From an uncultured Flavobacteriales bacterium (GTDB lineage Bacteria; Bacteroidota; Bacteroidia; Flavobacteriales; Flavobacteriaceae), in NCBI GenBank assembly GCA_913009535.1, contig CAJVXR010000030.1:1-14307 (forward strand): DNA of 14,307 nucleotides, read 5' to 3'. The position numbers and the translations under genes were made by a program. This document shows positions 1 through 8,779 of this stretch, one piece after another; the first letter of the stretch is position 1, and each line of letters opens with the position of its first letter. The notes beneath the pieces are model-generated. The model saw only the letters and a program-made list of their open reading frames with translations, searched no databases and was not told the origin of the DNA.

Positions 1-129
1 GTGCGCTGAGTCCCCAAATTGAGTACCTCTCCATACATAACGGCTAACAACGTCTCCACTTATTTCCTGGCCAAATGAACTAAAGACCGAAATAAATGAG
101 ACAAATAAAAGTGTAAATAGATTTTTCAT
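1..129 (-). CDS. Secreted, probably outer-membrane beta-barrel protein (N-terminal 43 residues only)
   Basis: The reading frame starts with ATG at 129 and stays open to the left edge, so only the first 43 codons are present. The N-terminus is a clear Sec signal peptide: MKN, a hydrophobic stretch (LFTLLFVSFISVF), then SSFGQ, with probable cleavage near residues 20-21. The mature start has the motif SRYVWRGTQFG. An opening strand of the type [S]-x-Y-[VI]-[WF]-R-G is familiar from small bacterial outer-membrane barrels of the TorF-like putative porin type and from uncharacterised Bacteroidota barrels. It is transcribed divergently from gltBD across an AT-rich spacer. In some Bacteroidota such a barrel lies near ammonium transporter and PII genes, so a link to nitrogen assimilation is possible but cannot be seen here. 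Signal peptide and start are well supported; the family assignment rests on one short motif. Confidence 0.62.
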   Translation of the reverse strand, partial: MKNLFTLLFVSFISVFSSFGQEISGDVVSRYVWRGTQFGDSAH

Positions 130-147
130 AGAATATTTTTTTTTAGT

Positions 148-160
148 TTATGCAGCATAA
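148..160. promoter_or_regulatory. Perfect 13-base palindrome TTATGC-A-GCATAA
   Basis: Two perfect 6-base arms flank a single central A, 19-31 bases upstream of the leftward start codon at 129. It stands out because it holds four of the few G/C bases in a nearly pure A/T spacer. The size and symmetry fit a dimeric repressor or activator operator, or a small leader hairpin (although a one-base loop is too tight without opening pairs). No known regulator is assigned, and chance occurrence is possible. Confidence 0.3.
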
Positions 161-463
161 TTTAGTTCAAAAAACAAAAAGTATTATATAAAAAAATAAG
201 TAAAATATAATTTTTATGAATCTGATAATTTAACATATTAAAAATATCAAAAACAATAAAAAAAGGAATATAAATATAAAAAAGTAATAATTTATAATTT
301 ATAAAAAATGTATTATTTGTACGAAATATATAATTTTTTAATCAAATCTTTATTAATTCTGTTGTTATGATAAGAATAAATTAAATATTATATGTTTTTA
401 AAAATGATTATTAAATCAACAAATAAACACCATTAAAATGATAAATATTTTTTTTTTGATAGC

Positions 464-471
464 TAAATTTG
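464..471 (+). promoter_or_regulatory. Candidate Bacteroidota -7 promoter box (TAAATTTG) for gltBD
   Basis: TAAATTTG matches the Bacteroidota housekeeping -7 consensus TAnnTTTG exactly and lies 89 bases before the gltB ATG. Transcription would begin near 476-480 and leave a leader of roughly 80-85 bases. No good TTTG-type -33 element is seen at the expected distance upstream; a T-run ending in TTTG at 455-458 is too close. The assignment therefore rests on one element in very AT-rich DNA. Confidence 0.4.
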
Positions 472-560
472 TGTAATTCCTAATAATAATTTGATATTTT
501 TTTAAACTAATCATTGTGTCTACATTAGTATTCCCCAATAAACTAAATAAGCAGAAAAAC

Positions 561-3500
561 ATGTTTAAAAAACAAGGACTATATAGGCCAGAGTATGAGC
601 ATGAAAATTGCGGAGCTGGATTTATTTGCAATTTAAACGGCGAGAAAACAAATCAAATAATTCATGATGCTTTAGAGATATTAATTAAACTAAAGCATAG
701 AGGCGGCGTAAGCTCTGATGGTGTCACAGGAGACGGAGCTGGACTACTTATAGATATTCCACATACCTATTTTAGAAAAGTATGTGAATTTGATTTACCA
801 GACGAAAGAGATTACGCTGTTGGTATGCTATTTATACCAAAAAATCAAACAGCTTTTTTTAGAGATATTTTTTCAAAAGAAATTAAAAAACAGGAGCTAG
901 AAATAATTGGCTGGAGAAAAGTTCCAGTAATAAGTTCTTTTTTGGGTGAAATTGCATCTCAATCTGAACCCATAAGCGAACAAGTATTTATTAAAAAACC
1001 TGAAAATATTTCAGAAAAGAAATTTAAAATAAAACTATATATAGCTAGAAAAATTGCTGAACACAAAATATATAGCTCAAAGGTATCTGATTGTAATTCT
1101 TTCTATGTAAATAGTCTATCCATTACAACTATCATTTACAAAGGAATTATAAAGCCTGAAACAATTGGATTATACTTTACCGATCTACAACAACCAGAAC
1201 TAGTAACAAGACTAGCATTAGTTCACCAAAGGTTTTCTACAAACACACTTCCTTCATGGGAACTCGCACAACCATTTAGGTTTATGTGTCAAAATGGAGA
1301 AATAAATACATTAAGAGGTAATTTAAGTAGGATGAGAGTTCGAGAAGAAATTATGGAGAATGAAGATTTTGGAGAATACATGAAAGATCTGTTTCCAATA
1401 ATTTTAAAAGGAAAATCAGATTCGGCATCTATGGATATGGTCGTTGAGCTTTTAACCCTAACAGATAGAAGTCTTCCTGAAGTAATGATGATGATGGTAC
1501 CTGAAGCATGGGAAAAACACACCAACATGAAAGAGGAGAGAAAATCTTTTTACAAATACAATTCATGTATCATGGAGCCATGGGATGGGCCAGCATCAAT
1601 TCCGTTTACTGATGGAGATTACATTGGTGCTCTATTAGATAGAAACGGACTTAGACCATCCAGATACACAGTAACTAAAGACGGAAGGTTAATTATGTCC
1701 TCTGAAATAGGAGTAATTGAAATTAAACCATCAAACATACTATCTCATGGTCGTCTAGAGCCAGGAAAAATGTTCTTGGTAGACATGAATAAAGGAAGAA
1801 TAATAAATGATGATGAAATAAAGAAAAAAATAACAACAAAAAGACCTTATGGTCAGTGGATTAAAGATCAAATGATTGAACTAAAAGATATTCCATATAT
1901 AAAGGAAAATCAATTAAAAGAATCTCTTCCATTAAAAACTAGACAGCGTCTTTATAATTATACTACTGAGGATATTCAAGAGATAATTACTCCAATGGCT
2001 CAACACTCAAAAGAAGCTATTGGGTCTATGGGGTCAGACACTCCACTCGCTGTTCTTTCAGAAAAAACCCAATTAATATATAATTACTTTAAACAATTAT
2101 TTGCACAAGTAACAAACCCTCCCCTAGATGGAATAAGGGAAAAAATAGTAACTGACATTAGTCTATCACTAGGGCATGACAAAAACTTATTTGATATTTC
2201 ACCCCGTCAATGTAGAAAGTTAAAAATTCAAAATCCTGTCATTTCAAATCGAGATTTACATAAAATTAGACAAATAGATTCTAAAGGATTTAGATCTAAA
2301 ACAATAAAAATACTATATAACAAAAGCAAAGGCTTAAATGGAATTGAAGACTCACTAGATGAAATTATCAAAGAAGTAGAAAGAAGTATAGATAAAGGCT
2401 TTAACATAATTATACTATCCGATAAAAATGCGAACAAAACAAACGCGCCAATACCAGCTCTTTTAGCATGCTCATTTGTTCATCACTCACTAAATAAAAA
2501 AAGAAAAAGATCATATTTTGATATAATAATAGAATCGGCAGAGCCTAGAGAGCCCCATCATTTTGCATCCTTATTCGGATACGGAGCTAGTGCAATTAAT
2601 CCGTATATGGTCAATGAAATAATTAAGACTCAGGTTAGAGAAGGCTTTATAAAAGGTTATACAGAAATTGAAGCAGTAATTAACTTTAATAAAGCTACTG
2701 GAAAAGGAATCTTGAAAATCATGAATAAAATCGGTATTTCTACACTCCACTCTTACAGAGGGTCACAACTTTTTGAAATTATTGGATTTAATTCTGAGTT
2801 TTCAAAAAAATATTTCCCTTACACAACATCTAGAATTGAAGGGATTGGTCTTTACGAAATAGAAAAAGAAATATCTAAAAGATATGATCATGCTTTTCCA
2901 TTAAATGATGAGAAAAATAAATTGAAACTTGATATTGGTGGAGAATATAGATGGAGACGAAATGGGGAAAGACATATGTTCAATCCTACAACTGTAACTA
3001 AAATTCAACAAGCAGTAAGGCTAAATGATCAAGAAAGCTATAACATATACGCTGACAATATCAATAATCAGTCAGAAAGACTAATGACTATTCGTGGTTT
3101 ATTTGAATTTAACAACTATAATCCTATTCCTATTGATGAAGTTGAACCGTGGACAGAAATTGTAAAAAGGTTTAAAACTGGAGCTATGTCTTATGGGTCA
3201 ATTTCAAAAGAAGCTCACGAAAACCTAGCAATTGCAATGAACAGGATAGGAGGTAAAAGTAATTCTGGTGAAGGAGGCGAAGATAAAAAAAGGTTTGAGA
3301 TAATGAAAAATGGTGATAACAAAAACTCAGCAATCAAACAAGTTGCTTCTGGTAGGTTTGGAGTATCATCAAATTATCTAACCAATGCAAAAGAGATACA
3401 AATAAAAATGGCGCAAGGGGCCAAACCGGGTGAAGGAGGACAGCTACCAGGTGAAAAAGTATTTCCATGGATAGCAGAAGTTAGAAATTCAACTCCATTT

Positions 3501-5060
3501 GTAGGGTTAATATCTCCACCACCACATCACGACATATATTCAATTGAAGATCTAGCTCAACTAATATATGATTTAAAGAATGCAAATAGAGAAGCTAGAA
3601 TCAATGTGAAACTTGTGTCTGAAGTTGGAGTTGGCACTATAGCCGCTGGAGTTGCCAAAGCCAAAGCAGATGTAGTATTAGTTTCAGGTTATGATGGAGG
3701 TACAGGAGCATCACCATTAACTTCATTAAAACACGCTGGATTGCCGTGGGAATTAGGAATAGCAGAAGCACAACAAGCATTAGTTCTAAATAATTTAAGA
3801 AGCAGAATTGTATTAGAATGTGATGGTCAACTAAAAACCGGAAGAGATGTAGCAATAGCAGCACTTTTAGGTGCTGAAGAATTTGGGTTTGCTACAGCTC
3901 CATTGGTAGCTTCAGGATGTATAATGATGAGAAAATGTCACTTAAACACATGTCCTGTTGGAATAGCAACTCAAGACGTTGAACTTAGAAAAAACTTTAA
4001 AGGAAAACCAGAACATGTAATAAATTTCTTTTATTTCGTAGCTAATGAGTTAAGAGAAATTATGGCTTTACTTGGATTTAAGACAATGGACGAGATGATA
4101 GGTCAAACCCAAAAAATAAATACTTCAAAAGCAATTAATCACTACAAAGCAAAAGGTCTTGACTTTTCATCAATTCTATATCAGCCGTTTGATCCAAAAA
4201 CAACAACATTAAGAAACACCGAAAATCAAGATCATAACTTGTATAATGTTCTAGATGTGAAAATTGTTAAATCAGCACAAAAAGCAATTCATTATGGAAT
4301 AGAAACAAACTTATCATACAAAATTAAAAATACAGATAGATCAGTTGGCGCAATATTAAGTAATGAAATATCAAAAAAATATAAAGACATAGGACTACCT
4401 GACAATACGATAAATATTGATTTTAAAGGCTCTGCAGGACAAAGTTTTGGAGTATTTACAACAAAAGGAGTAACTTTCAAATTAGAGGGAAACACTAACG
4501 ATTATCTTGGCAAAGGATTATCTGGCGCTACCTTAATTATAAAAAAACCTGAAGAAGCAGACTTTAAAGCCGAGGAAAACATAATAGCAGGAAATGTATG
4601 TTTATTTGGAGCAATTTCAGGAAATGTATACATAAATGGTATAGCTGGGGAAAGGTTCGCAGTTAGAAATTCTGGAGCTAATGCTGTAGTTGAAGGAATT
4701 GGAGATCATGGTTGTGAATACATGACAGGAGGTAAAGTAATTGTTTTAGGAAAAACCGGCAGGAATTTTGCAGCAGGAATGAGTGGTGGAATTGCATACA
4801 TTTATGACAAGGAAAACAACTTCATAGATGGATTGTGCAATACTGAATCAATAGAATTTGAAAATTTATCTCTTGAAGACAATATTCATTTAAAATATCA
4901 CATAACTAAACATGTGAAATATACAAATAGCAGTCTTGGTAAAAGAATGCTTTCTAACTGGAGGAAAGAAAGTATTCATTTTATTAAAGTAATGCCTACT
5001 GAATACAAAAAAGCACTTGAAAAGATTTTACAGGAGCAAAAAACAATAAATAAGCTTTAA
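561..5060 (+). CDS. gltB: Glutamate synthase large subunit (GOGAT alpha, GltB)
   Basis: GltB hydrolyses glutamine, channels the ammonia internally, and reductively aminates 2-oxoglutarate to glutamate in the cytoplasm, using electrons from GltD. From the ATG at 561 the protein has 1499 residues, normal for a bacterial large subunit. Visible parts in order: a class II glutamine amidotransferase domain with catalytic Cys17 (in CGAGF) after a 16-residue propeptide; a central domain at about 450-720; the FMN/2-oxoglutarate synthase domain at about 810-1180 with SPPPHHDIYS and GYDGGTGAS; a 3Fe-4S site CxxxxxCxxxxC at about 1120, 1126 and 1131, followed by PVG; and the C-terminal GXGXG beta-helix at about 1230-1440, including RNSGANAVVEG and GMSGGIAY. 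An in-frame GTG at 516 would add 15 residues. I prefer 561 because MFKKQGLYRPEYEHENCGAGF matches the usual short propeptide of Bacteroidota homologues. gltD follows after 4 bases. Confidence 0.97.
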   Translation: MFKKQGLYRPEYEHENCGAGFICNLNGEKTNQIIHDALEILIKLKHRGGVSSDGVTGDGAGLLIDIPHTYFRKVCEFDLPDERDYAVGMLFIPKNQTAFFRDIFSKEIKKQELEIIGWRKVPVISSFLGEIASQSEPISEQVFIKKPENISEKKFKIKLYIARKIAEHKIYSSKVSDCNSFYVNSLSITTIIYKGIIKPETIGLYFTDLQQPELVTRLALVHQRFSTNTLPSWELAQPFRFMCQNGEINTLRGNLSRMRVREEIMENEDFGEYMKDLFPIILKGKSDSASMDMVVELLTLTDRSLPEVMMMMVPEAWEKHTNMKEERKSFYKYNSCIMEPWDGPASIPFTDGDYIGALLDRNGLRPSRYTVTKDGRLIMSSEIGVIEIKPSNILSHGRLEPGKMFLVDMNKGRIINDDEIKKKITTKRPYGQWIKDQMIELKDIPYIKENQLKESLPLKTRQRLYNYTTEDIQEIITPMAQHSKEAIGSMGSDTPLAVLSEKTQLIYNYFKQLFAQVTNPPLDGIREKIVTDISLSLGHDKNLFDISPRQCRKLKIQNPVISNRDLHKIRQIDSKGFRSKTIKILYNKSKGLNGIEDSLDEIIKEVERSIDKGFNIIILSDKNANKTNAPIPALLACSFVHHSLNKKRKRSYFDIIIESAEPREPHHFASLFGYGASAINPYMVNEIIKTQVREGFIKGYTEIEAVINFNKATGKGILKIMNKIGISTLHSYRGSQLFEIIGFNSEFSKKYFPYTTSRIEGIGLYEIEKEISKRYDHAFPLNDEKNKLKLDIGGEYRWRRNGERHMFNPTTVTKIQQAVRLNDQESYNIYADNINNQSERLMTIRGLFEFNNYNPIPIDEVEPWTEIVKRFKTGAMSYGSISKEAHENLAIAMNRIGGKSNSGEGGEDKKRFEIMKNGDNKNSAIKQVASGRFGVSSNYLTNAKEIQIKMAQGAKPGEGGQLPGEKVFPWIAEVRNSTPFVGLISPPPHHDIYSIEDLAQLIYDLKNANREARINVKLVSEVGVGTIAAGVAKAKADVVLVSGYDGGTGASPLTSLKHAGLPWELGIAEAQQALVLNNLRSRIVLECDGQLKTGRDVAIAALLGAEEFGFATAPLVASGCIMMRKCHLNTCPVGIATQDVELRKNFKGKPEHVINFFYFVANELREIMALLGFKTMDEMIGQTQKINTSKAINHYKAKGLDFSSILYQPFDPKTTTLRNTENQDHNLYNVLDVKIVKSAQKAIHYGIETNLSYKIKNTDRSVGAILSNEISKKYKDIGLPDNTINIDFKGSAGQSFGVFTTKGVTFKLEGNTNDYLGKGLSGATLIIKKPEEADFKAEENIIAGNVCLFGAISGNVYINGIAGERFAVRNSGANAVVEGIGDHGCEYMTGGKVIVLGKTGRNFAAGMSGGIAYIYDKENNFIDGLCNTESIEFENLSLEDNIHLKYHITKHVKYTNSSLGKRMLSNWRKESIHFIKVMPTEYKKALEKILQEQKTINKL

Positions 5061-5064
5061 TAAA

Positions 5065-6516
5065 ATGGGTAAATCAACAGGTTTTAAAGAATTTAAAAGG
5101 AAAGAAGATGGATATATTTCGATAAAAAAAAGAATTAGCAATTATAATGAGTTTACTGTAAAACTAGATGATAAAGACTTAAAAGACCAAGGTTCAAGAT
5201 GTATGGATTGTGGAATTCCATTTTGTCATAGTTCTTGCCCACTAGGAAACTTAATTCCAGATTTTAACCACATGGTACACCAAGAAGAGTGGCAAAAAGC
5301 TTCTTGGATTTTACATTCAACCAATAATTTTCCAGAATTTACAGGAAGACTATGCCCTGCACCATGCGAAAAATCTTGTGTCTTAGGTATAATTGAAGAA
5401 CCCGTTTCAATTGAAAATATTGAAAAAAATATAGTTGAAAAAGGATTTAAAAATGGTTGGATTAAACCAAAAATTCCTAGTAAAAGAACAAACTATAAAA
5501 TAGCGGTTGTAGGTTCGGGTCCAGCCGGTCTAGCAGCGGCACAACAACTAAATAGTGTTGGGCATAATATAATTGTATATGAAAAAGAAGACAAAATAGG
5601 TGGGTTATTAAGGTATGGTATTCCAAATTTTAAATTGGAAAAAAAAATTATTGATAGAAGAGTTGATATTTTAAAAAAGGAAGGGATTACATTTATTACA
5701 AATGCCAATGTAGGAGTGAATATTAGCATATCTGAATTAGAAGATTTTGATGCTATTGTACTTTGCGGAGGAGCGTCTGAAAAAAGAAATTTAAATATTC
5801 CTGGAGCAAAATCTAAAGGAGTAATTCAAGCTATGGATCTATTAACGAAGCAAACTAAGTATCTATATAATGAATCTATTAAACCACATGAATTAAAGAA
5901 TAAAAATGTAGTGGTAATTGGAGGTGGAGATACTGGTTCTGATTGTGTTGGAACTGCGAATAGAAATGGAGCAAAGTCTGTTGTTAATTTTGAAATAATG
6001 CCAAAACCTCCTGTAAAAAGAAGTGCTAAAACTCCTTGGCCTTATTGGCCACTTCAATTAAAAAATAGCACATCTCATAAAGAAGGTTGTGATAGAAACT
6101 GGCTAATAAATACTAAAGAGTTCTTATTTGACAAGAACAATAAACTAACTGGCTTAAAAACTATAGAGGTCAAATGGGTGATTAAACAAAACAATCCACC
6201 TGAGTTAATTGAAAAGGAAGGTTCAGAAAAAATTTGGGATTGTGATATAGCATTACTAGCTCTTGGATTTAGTGGAGCGGAATCAAGTTTAGCTAACAAA
6301 TTAGGAATTAAAATTAATGAAAGAAATAATTATCAAACCACCAATTATCAAACAAATATTCCAAGAATTTTTAGTGCTGGTGACATGAGAAGAGGGCAGT
6401 CACTAATTGTATGGGCAATTTCTGAAGGAAGAGAAGCAGCTAGAGAGGTAGATTTATTCTTAACAGGAAAAACTTCATTAGCAACAAAAGGAAAAGGACA
6501 ACTTCCAATGATATAA
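5065..6516 (+). CDS. gltD: Glutamate synthase small subunit (GOGAT beta, NADPH-oxidising GltD)
   Basis: GltD oxidises NAD(P)H on FAD and passes electrons through 4Fe-4S clusters to the FMN and 3Fe-4S centre of GltB. It has 483 residues, the usual length. The N-terminal ferredoxin-like part has Cys46, 49, 54 and 58 (CMDCGIPFCHSSC) and Cys97, 101 and 105 (CPAPCEKSC). The FAD dinucleotide-binding motif GSGPAG is at 150-155 and the NAD(P)H motif GGGDTGS at 286-292. The C-terminal FAD-contacting segment is AGDMRRGQS followed by WAISEGREAAREVD. The ATG at 5065 lies 4 bases after the gltB stop, which indicates one transcript and probably coupled translation. A small oddity is a tandem NYQTT-NYQTN at about residues 422-431, encoded by a near-perfect 15-base direct repeat (6328-6357). 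The presence of this subunit beside GltB points to NAD(P)H-dependent rather than ferredoxin-dependent GOGAT. Confidence 0.96.
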   Translation: MGKSTGFKEFKRKEDGYISIKKRISNYNEFTVKLDDKDLKDQGSRCMDCGIPFCHSSCPLGNLIPDFNHMVHQEEWQKASWILHSTNNFPEFTGRLCPAPCEKSCVLGIIEEPVSIENIEKNIVEKGFKNGWIKPKIPSKRTNYKIAVVGSGPAGLAAAQQLNSVGHNIIVYEKEDKIGGLLRYGIPNFKLEKKIIDRRVDILKKEGITFITNANVGVNISISELEDFDAIVLCGGASEKRNLNIPGAKSKGVIQAMDLLTKQTKYLYNESIKPHELKNKNVVVIGGGDTGSDCVGTANRNGAKSVVNFEIMPKPPVKRSAKTPWPYWPLQLKNSTSHKEGCDRNWLINTKEFLFDKNNKLTGLKTIEVKWVIKQNNPPELIEKEGSEKIWDCDIALLALGFSGAESSLANKLGIKINERNNYQTTNYQTNIPRIFSAGDMRRGQSLIVWAISEGREAAREVDLFLTGKTSLATKGKGQLPMI

Positions 6517-6541
6517 AACTATCTATCTAGCAAATAGTTTT
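6515..6541. terminator. Weak bidirectional hairpin between convergent gltD and thrC
   Basis: AAAACTAT (6515-6522) and ATAGTTTT (6534-6541) form a perfect 8-base inverted repeat with an 11-base loop. It overlaps the gltD stop and the last codons of thrC. On either strand the 3' arm ends in a short T-run, as expected of a shared terminator for convergent genes with only 2 bases between their stops. The stem has a single G-C pair, so it would be weak and may be fortuitous in this AT-rich sequence. Confidence 0.35.
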
Positions 6542-7820
6542 TAAAAGCTAAATAGCTATCAACACTGACAGATTCTTTTTTCTTATCCATTACAGAAGTA
6601 ATTTGAGTAGGCATCTCTAAGTTATTAGTATACAAATTGATAACCTCTGAAAATTTAGCTGGATGCGCCGTTTCAAGTATTATACATTTATAATTAAGAT
6701 GTGATTTTATAAAATCTTTGGCCCCTAAGTATCCAACAGCTCCATGCGGATCTGGAATATAACTAAACTCGTTTATTAGTTCTTTGATTGCTTTTACTGT
6801 TTCTTCATCTGTAAAACTATAGGTATCTAGATTTTTCTTAATTAAATTAAAATCATTTTTATATATATTGCTAATTCTAATAAAATTACTTGGATCTCCA
6901 ACATCCATAGCATTAGAAATAGTCTGAACTGAAGGCTTAGAGTCGTATATTTTAGTTTTTAAATACCTATTAACAACATCGTTTATGTTATTTGAAGCAA
7001 TAAATTTATCAATCGGAAGACCCATTTCTTTAGCCATCATACCAGCACAAATATTACCAAAATTTCCACTAGGAACTGAGAATGCTATTTTATCTCCTTG
7101 TTCCAATTTTAAATCTCTATAACTAAAAAAGAAATAAAACATTTGAGGAAGCCATCTAGCTACATTAATGGAGTTTGCAGATGTTAATCTTATTTTATTT
7201 AATAAATCATTATCTAAAAAAGCTGTTTTAACCATTGCTTGACAATCATCAAAAGTTCCATCAACTTCTAAAGCTGTTATATTCTCGCCAAGTGTTGTTA
7301 ATTGTTTCTCTTGCACATTAGAGACTTTTCCTTTAGGATAAAGTATTACCACTTTTATCCCTTTTACTTTATAAAAACCACTAGCAACAGCACCGCCAGT
7401 ATCACCAGAAGTAGCTACCAATACAGTTACAGGTTTATTTTCTTCTTGATTACTTAAAAAATAAGCAAGACACCTAGACATAAACCTAGCACCAACATCC
7501 TTAAAAGCCATAGTTGGACCATGAAATAGCTCAAGAAATGAAATTTGACTATTTAACTTTACTAAAGGAAAGTCAAATGAAAGTACATCGCTAATTATTT
7601 TACGTAAATCTGATTCAGGAATATCTTCTCCAACGAATTGCTTAATACATTCATAAGCAATCTCTTCATTAGAAAAATCTTTTAGATTATTAATGAAACT
7701 TTCAGGTAGTCTCATTATTTTTTCGGGGAAGTATAACCCTTTATCTGGAGCTAAACCTCTTATTAAAGCTTCCTTAAAGGAAACATTTTTTGATTTTTTA
7801 TTGAGGCTATAATAATTCAT
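6519..7820 (-). CDS. thrC: Threonine synthase
   Basis: ThrC is a pyridoxal-phosphate enzyme that converts O-phospho-L-homoserine and water to L-threonine and phosphate, the last step of threonine biosynthesis. The 433 residues fit the E. coli/yeast-type subgroup (about 430) rather than the shorter type. The N-terminus (FKEALIRGLAPDKGLYFPE) is characteristic of that subgroup. The PLP Schiff-base lysine is Lys107 in HGPTMAFKDVG. The phosphate-binding and substrate loops are visible as ATSGDTGGA (136-144) and PSGNFGN (250-256). The ATG at 7820 follows an A-rich leader and lies 12 bases after the thrB stop, so thrB and thrC are almost certainly co-transcribed. The gene converges on gltD with only 2 bases between stops. 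The frame is intact, with no missing motif. Confidence 0.96.
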   Translation of the reverse strand: MNYYSLNKKSKNVSFKEALIRGLAPDKGLYFPEKIMRLPESFINNLKDFSNEEIAYECIKQFVGEDIPESDLRKIISDVLSFDFPLVKLNSQISFLELFHGPTMAFKDVGARFMSRCLAYFLSNQEENKPVTVLVATSGDTGGAVASGFYKVKGIKVVILYPKGKVSNVQEKQLTTLGENITALEVDGTFDDCQAMVKTAFLDNDLLNKIRLTSANSINVARWLPQMFYFFFSYRDLKLEQGDKIAFSVPSGNFGNICAGMMAKEMGLPIDKFIASNNINDVVNRYLKTKIYDSKPSVQTISNAMDVGDPSNFIRISNIYKNDFNLIKKNLDTYSFTDEETVKAIKELINEFSYIPDPHGAVGYLGAKDFIKSHLNYKCIILETAHPAKFSEVINLYTNNLEMPTQITSVMDKKKESVSVDSYLAFKNYLLDR

Positions 7821-7832
7821 AAGTTTTTAATT

Positions 7833-8753
7833 TTAGATTGTTACTACTCCATTAGAACTAATTTTTGACACGTAAGTAGCAAAATCAATATTTGATTTTG
7901 AATAGACAGATTTAAATATCGATTCAACACTAATAGCCATATCTTTTCCTCTAGTTAATGCGAAAACGGATGGTCCTGAACCAGAAATTGAACAACCGAT
8001 AGCTCCTGCAGCAATAGATTTAGATTGTAATTCATCAAAATATGGAATTAACTTACTTCTGTGTTTTTCAATAAGATGATCCTTTAATGAGTTTTTCATT
8101 AGCTCGTAATCGCTAGTGTGTAAGGCATGAACCAAACAACCTAGTTCTGACAACTGCTTTGTAGCGTCCGAAAGTGAAACCATTTTTGGTAAAGCACCTC
8201 TTGATTCAGAAGTTTTTATTTCAATTTGAGGATGAATAATTACAACATATAAATTTTTAGGAGTTGGTAATTGTAATACTTGAAGAGGGTGTAAGCTTTT
8301 AACCAAATTAAAACCTCCAAATATAGCTGGTGCAATATTATCAGCATGCTCAGAATTACTAGCTATAAACTCTCCTTTCATAGCAAAGTTTGTTAGCTCA
8401 AGTTTATTAAATGGTCTTCCTAATAATTCGTTTATGGCATAAACACTAGATGTAGCGCTAGCACCACTACTACCTATACCACTTCCTGGCTTAATTTTTT
8501 TATAAATTTCGATTTCAAAACCAAAATCTGGTTCTATAGAATCAATAAGTGCTTGAGCAGAAACAGATGCGACATTTTTACTAATCTCAAAAGGCAATTC
8601 AAAACCTTCAATCTTAGTGATTACTAGACCTTTTTTTATAGTTTTTCTTACTACCATTTCGTCACCCACACTTTCTAGAGGAAAGCCCAATACATCAAAC
8701 CCACAAGCAACATTTGACACCGTTGCTGGTGAAAAAACTCTTATTTCATTCAT
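7833..8753 (-). CDS. thrB: Homoserine kinase
   Basis: ThrB phosphorylates L-homoserine with ATP to O-phosphohomoserine, the substrate of ThrC encoded just downstream. It is a GHMP-family kinase of 306 residues, the normal size. Visible features are the N-terminal FSPATVSNVACGFDVLGF, the glycine/serine-rich ATP loop PGSGIGSSGASA (89-100), a substrate-side HADN at about 136-139, and the C-terminal GHMP motif CSISGSGPSVFAL (254-266). The ATG at 8753 lies 26 bases after the stop of the upstream glycoside hydrolase gene. No TAnnTTTG box is seen in that gap or in the roughly 170 bases before it on this strand, so transcription may come by read-through from the PUL or from a promoter I cannot recognise. 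Bacteroidota often have thrA directly before thrB; here that place is taken by the PUL. Confidence 0.95.
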   Translation of the reverse strand: MNEIRVFSPATVSNVACGFDVLGFPLESVGDEMVVRKTIKKGLVITKIEGFELPFEISKNVASVSAQALIDSIEPDFGFEIEIYKKIKPGSGIGSSGASATSSVYAINELLGRPFNKLELTNFAMKGEFIASNSEHADNIAPAIFGGFNLVKSLHPLQVLQLPTPKNLYVVIIHPQIEIKTSESRGALPKMVSLSDATKQLSELGCLVHALHTSDYELMKNSLKDHLIEKHRSKLIPYFDELQSKSIAAGAIGCSISGSGPSVFALTRGKDMAISVESIFKSVYSKSNIDFATYVSKISSNGVVTI

Positions 8754-8779
8754 AGATTACATATTAATAATTACAGCTA

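Larger units (their letters stand above)
130..560. other. AT-rich divergent intergenic region
   Basis: This stretch lies between the leftward barrel gene and the ATG of gltB. It is almost all A and T, with long A and T runs and small direct repeats such as AATTTAT twice at about 291-302. I find no convincing coding frame, tRNA-like fold or long hairpin. It should carry promoters for both divergent genes. Two possible sites are listed separately: a palindrome at 148-160 and a -7-like box at 464-471. An antisense frame of 71 codons at 416-631 runs into gltB and has a low-complexity translation, so I do not treat it as a gene. Confidence 0.7.

Noticed and set aside
130..515. tRNA, small RNA or riboswitch in the divergent spacer
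   Set aside because: The stretch is almost entirely A/T with no GC-containing stems beyond the 13-base palindrome, and no cloverleaf or known aptamer core is visible.
416..631. Antisense 71-codon frame covering the gltB start region
   Set aside because: It overlaps the well-supported 5' end of gltB, has a low-complexity translation with no recognisable domain, and its start lies inside gltB coding sequence.
3637..3864. Antisense 75-codon Leu-rich frame inside gltB
   Set aside because: The Leu-rich translation is the shadow of conserved GltB FMN-domain codons on the opposite strand; there is no independent start signal or family.
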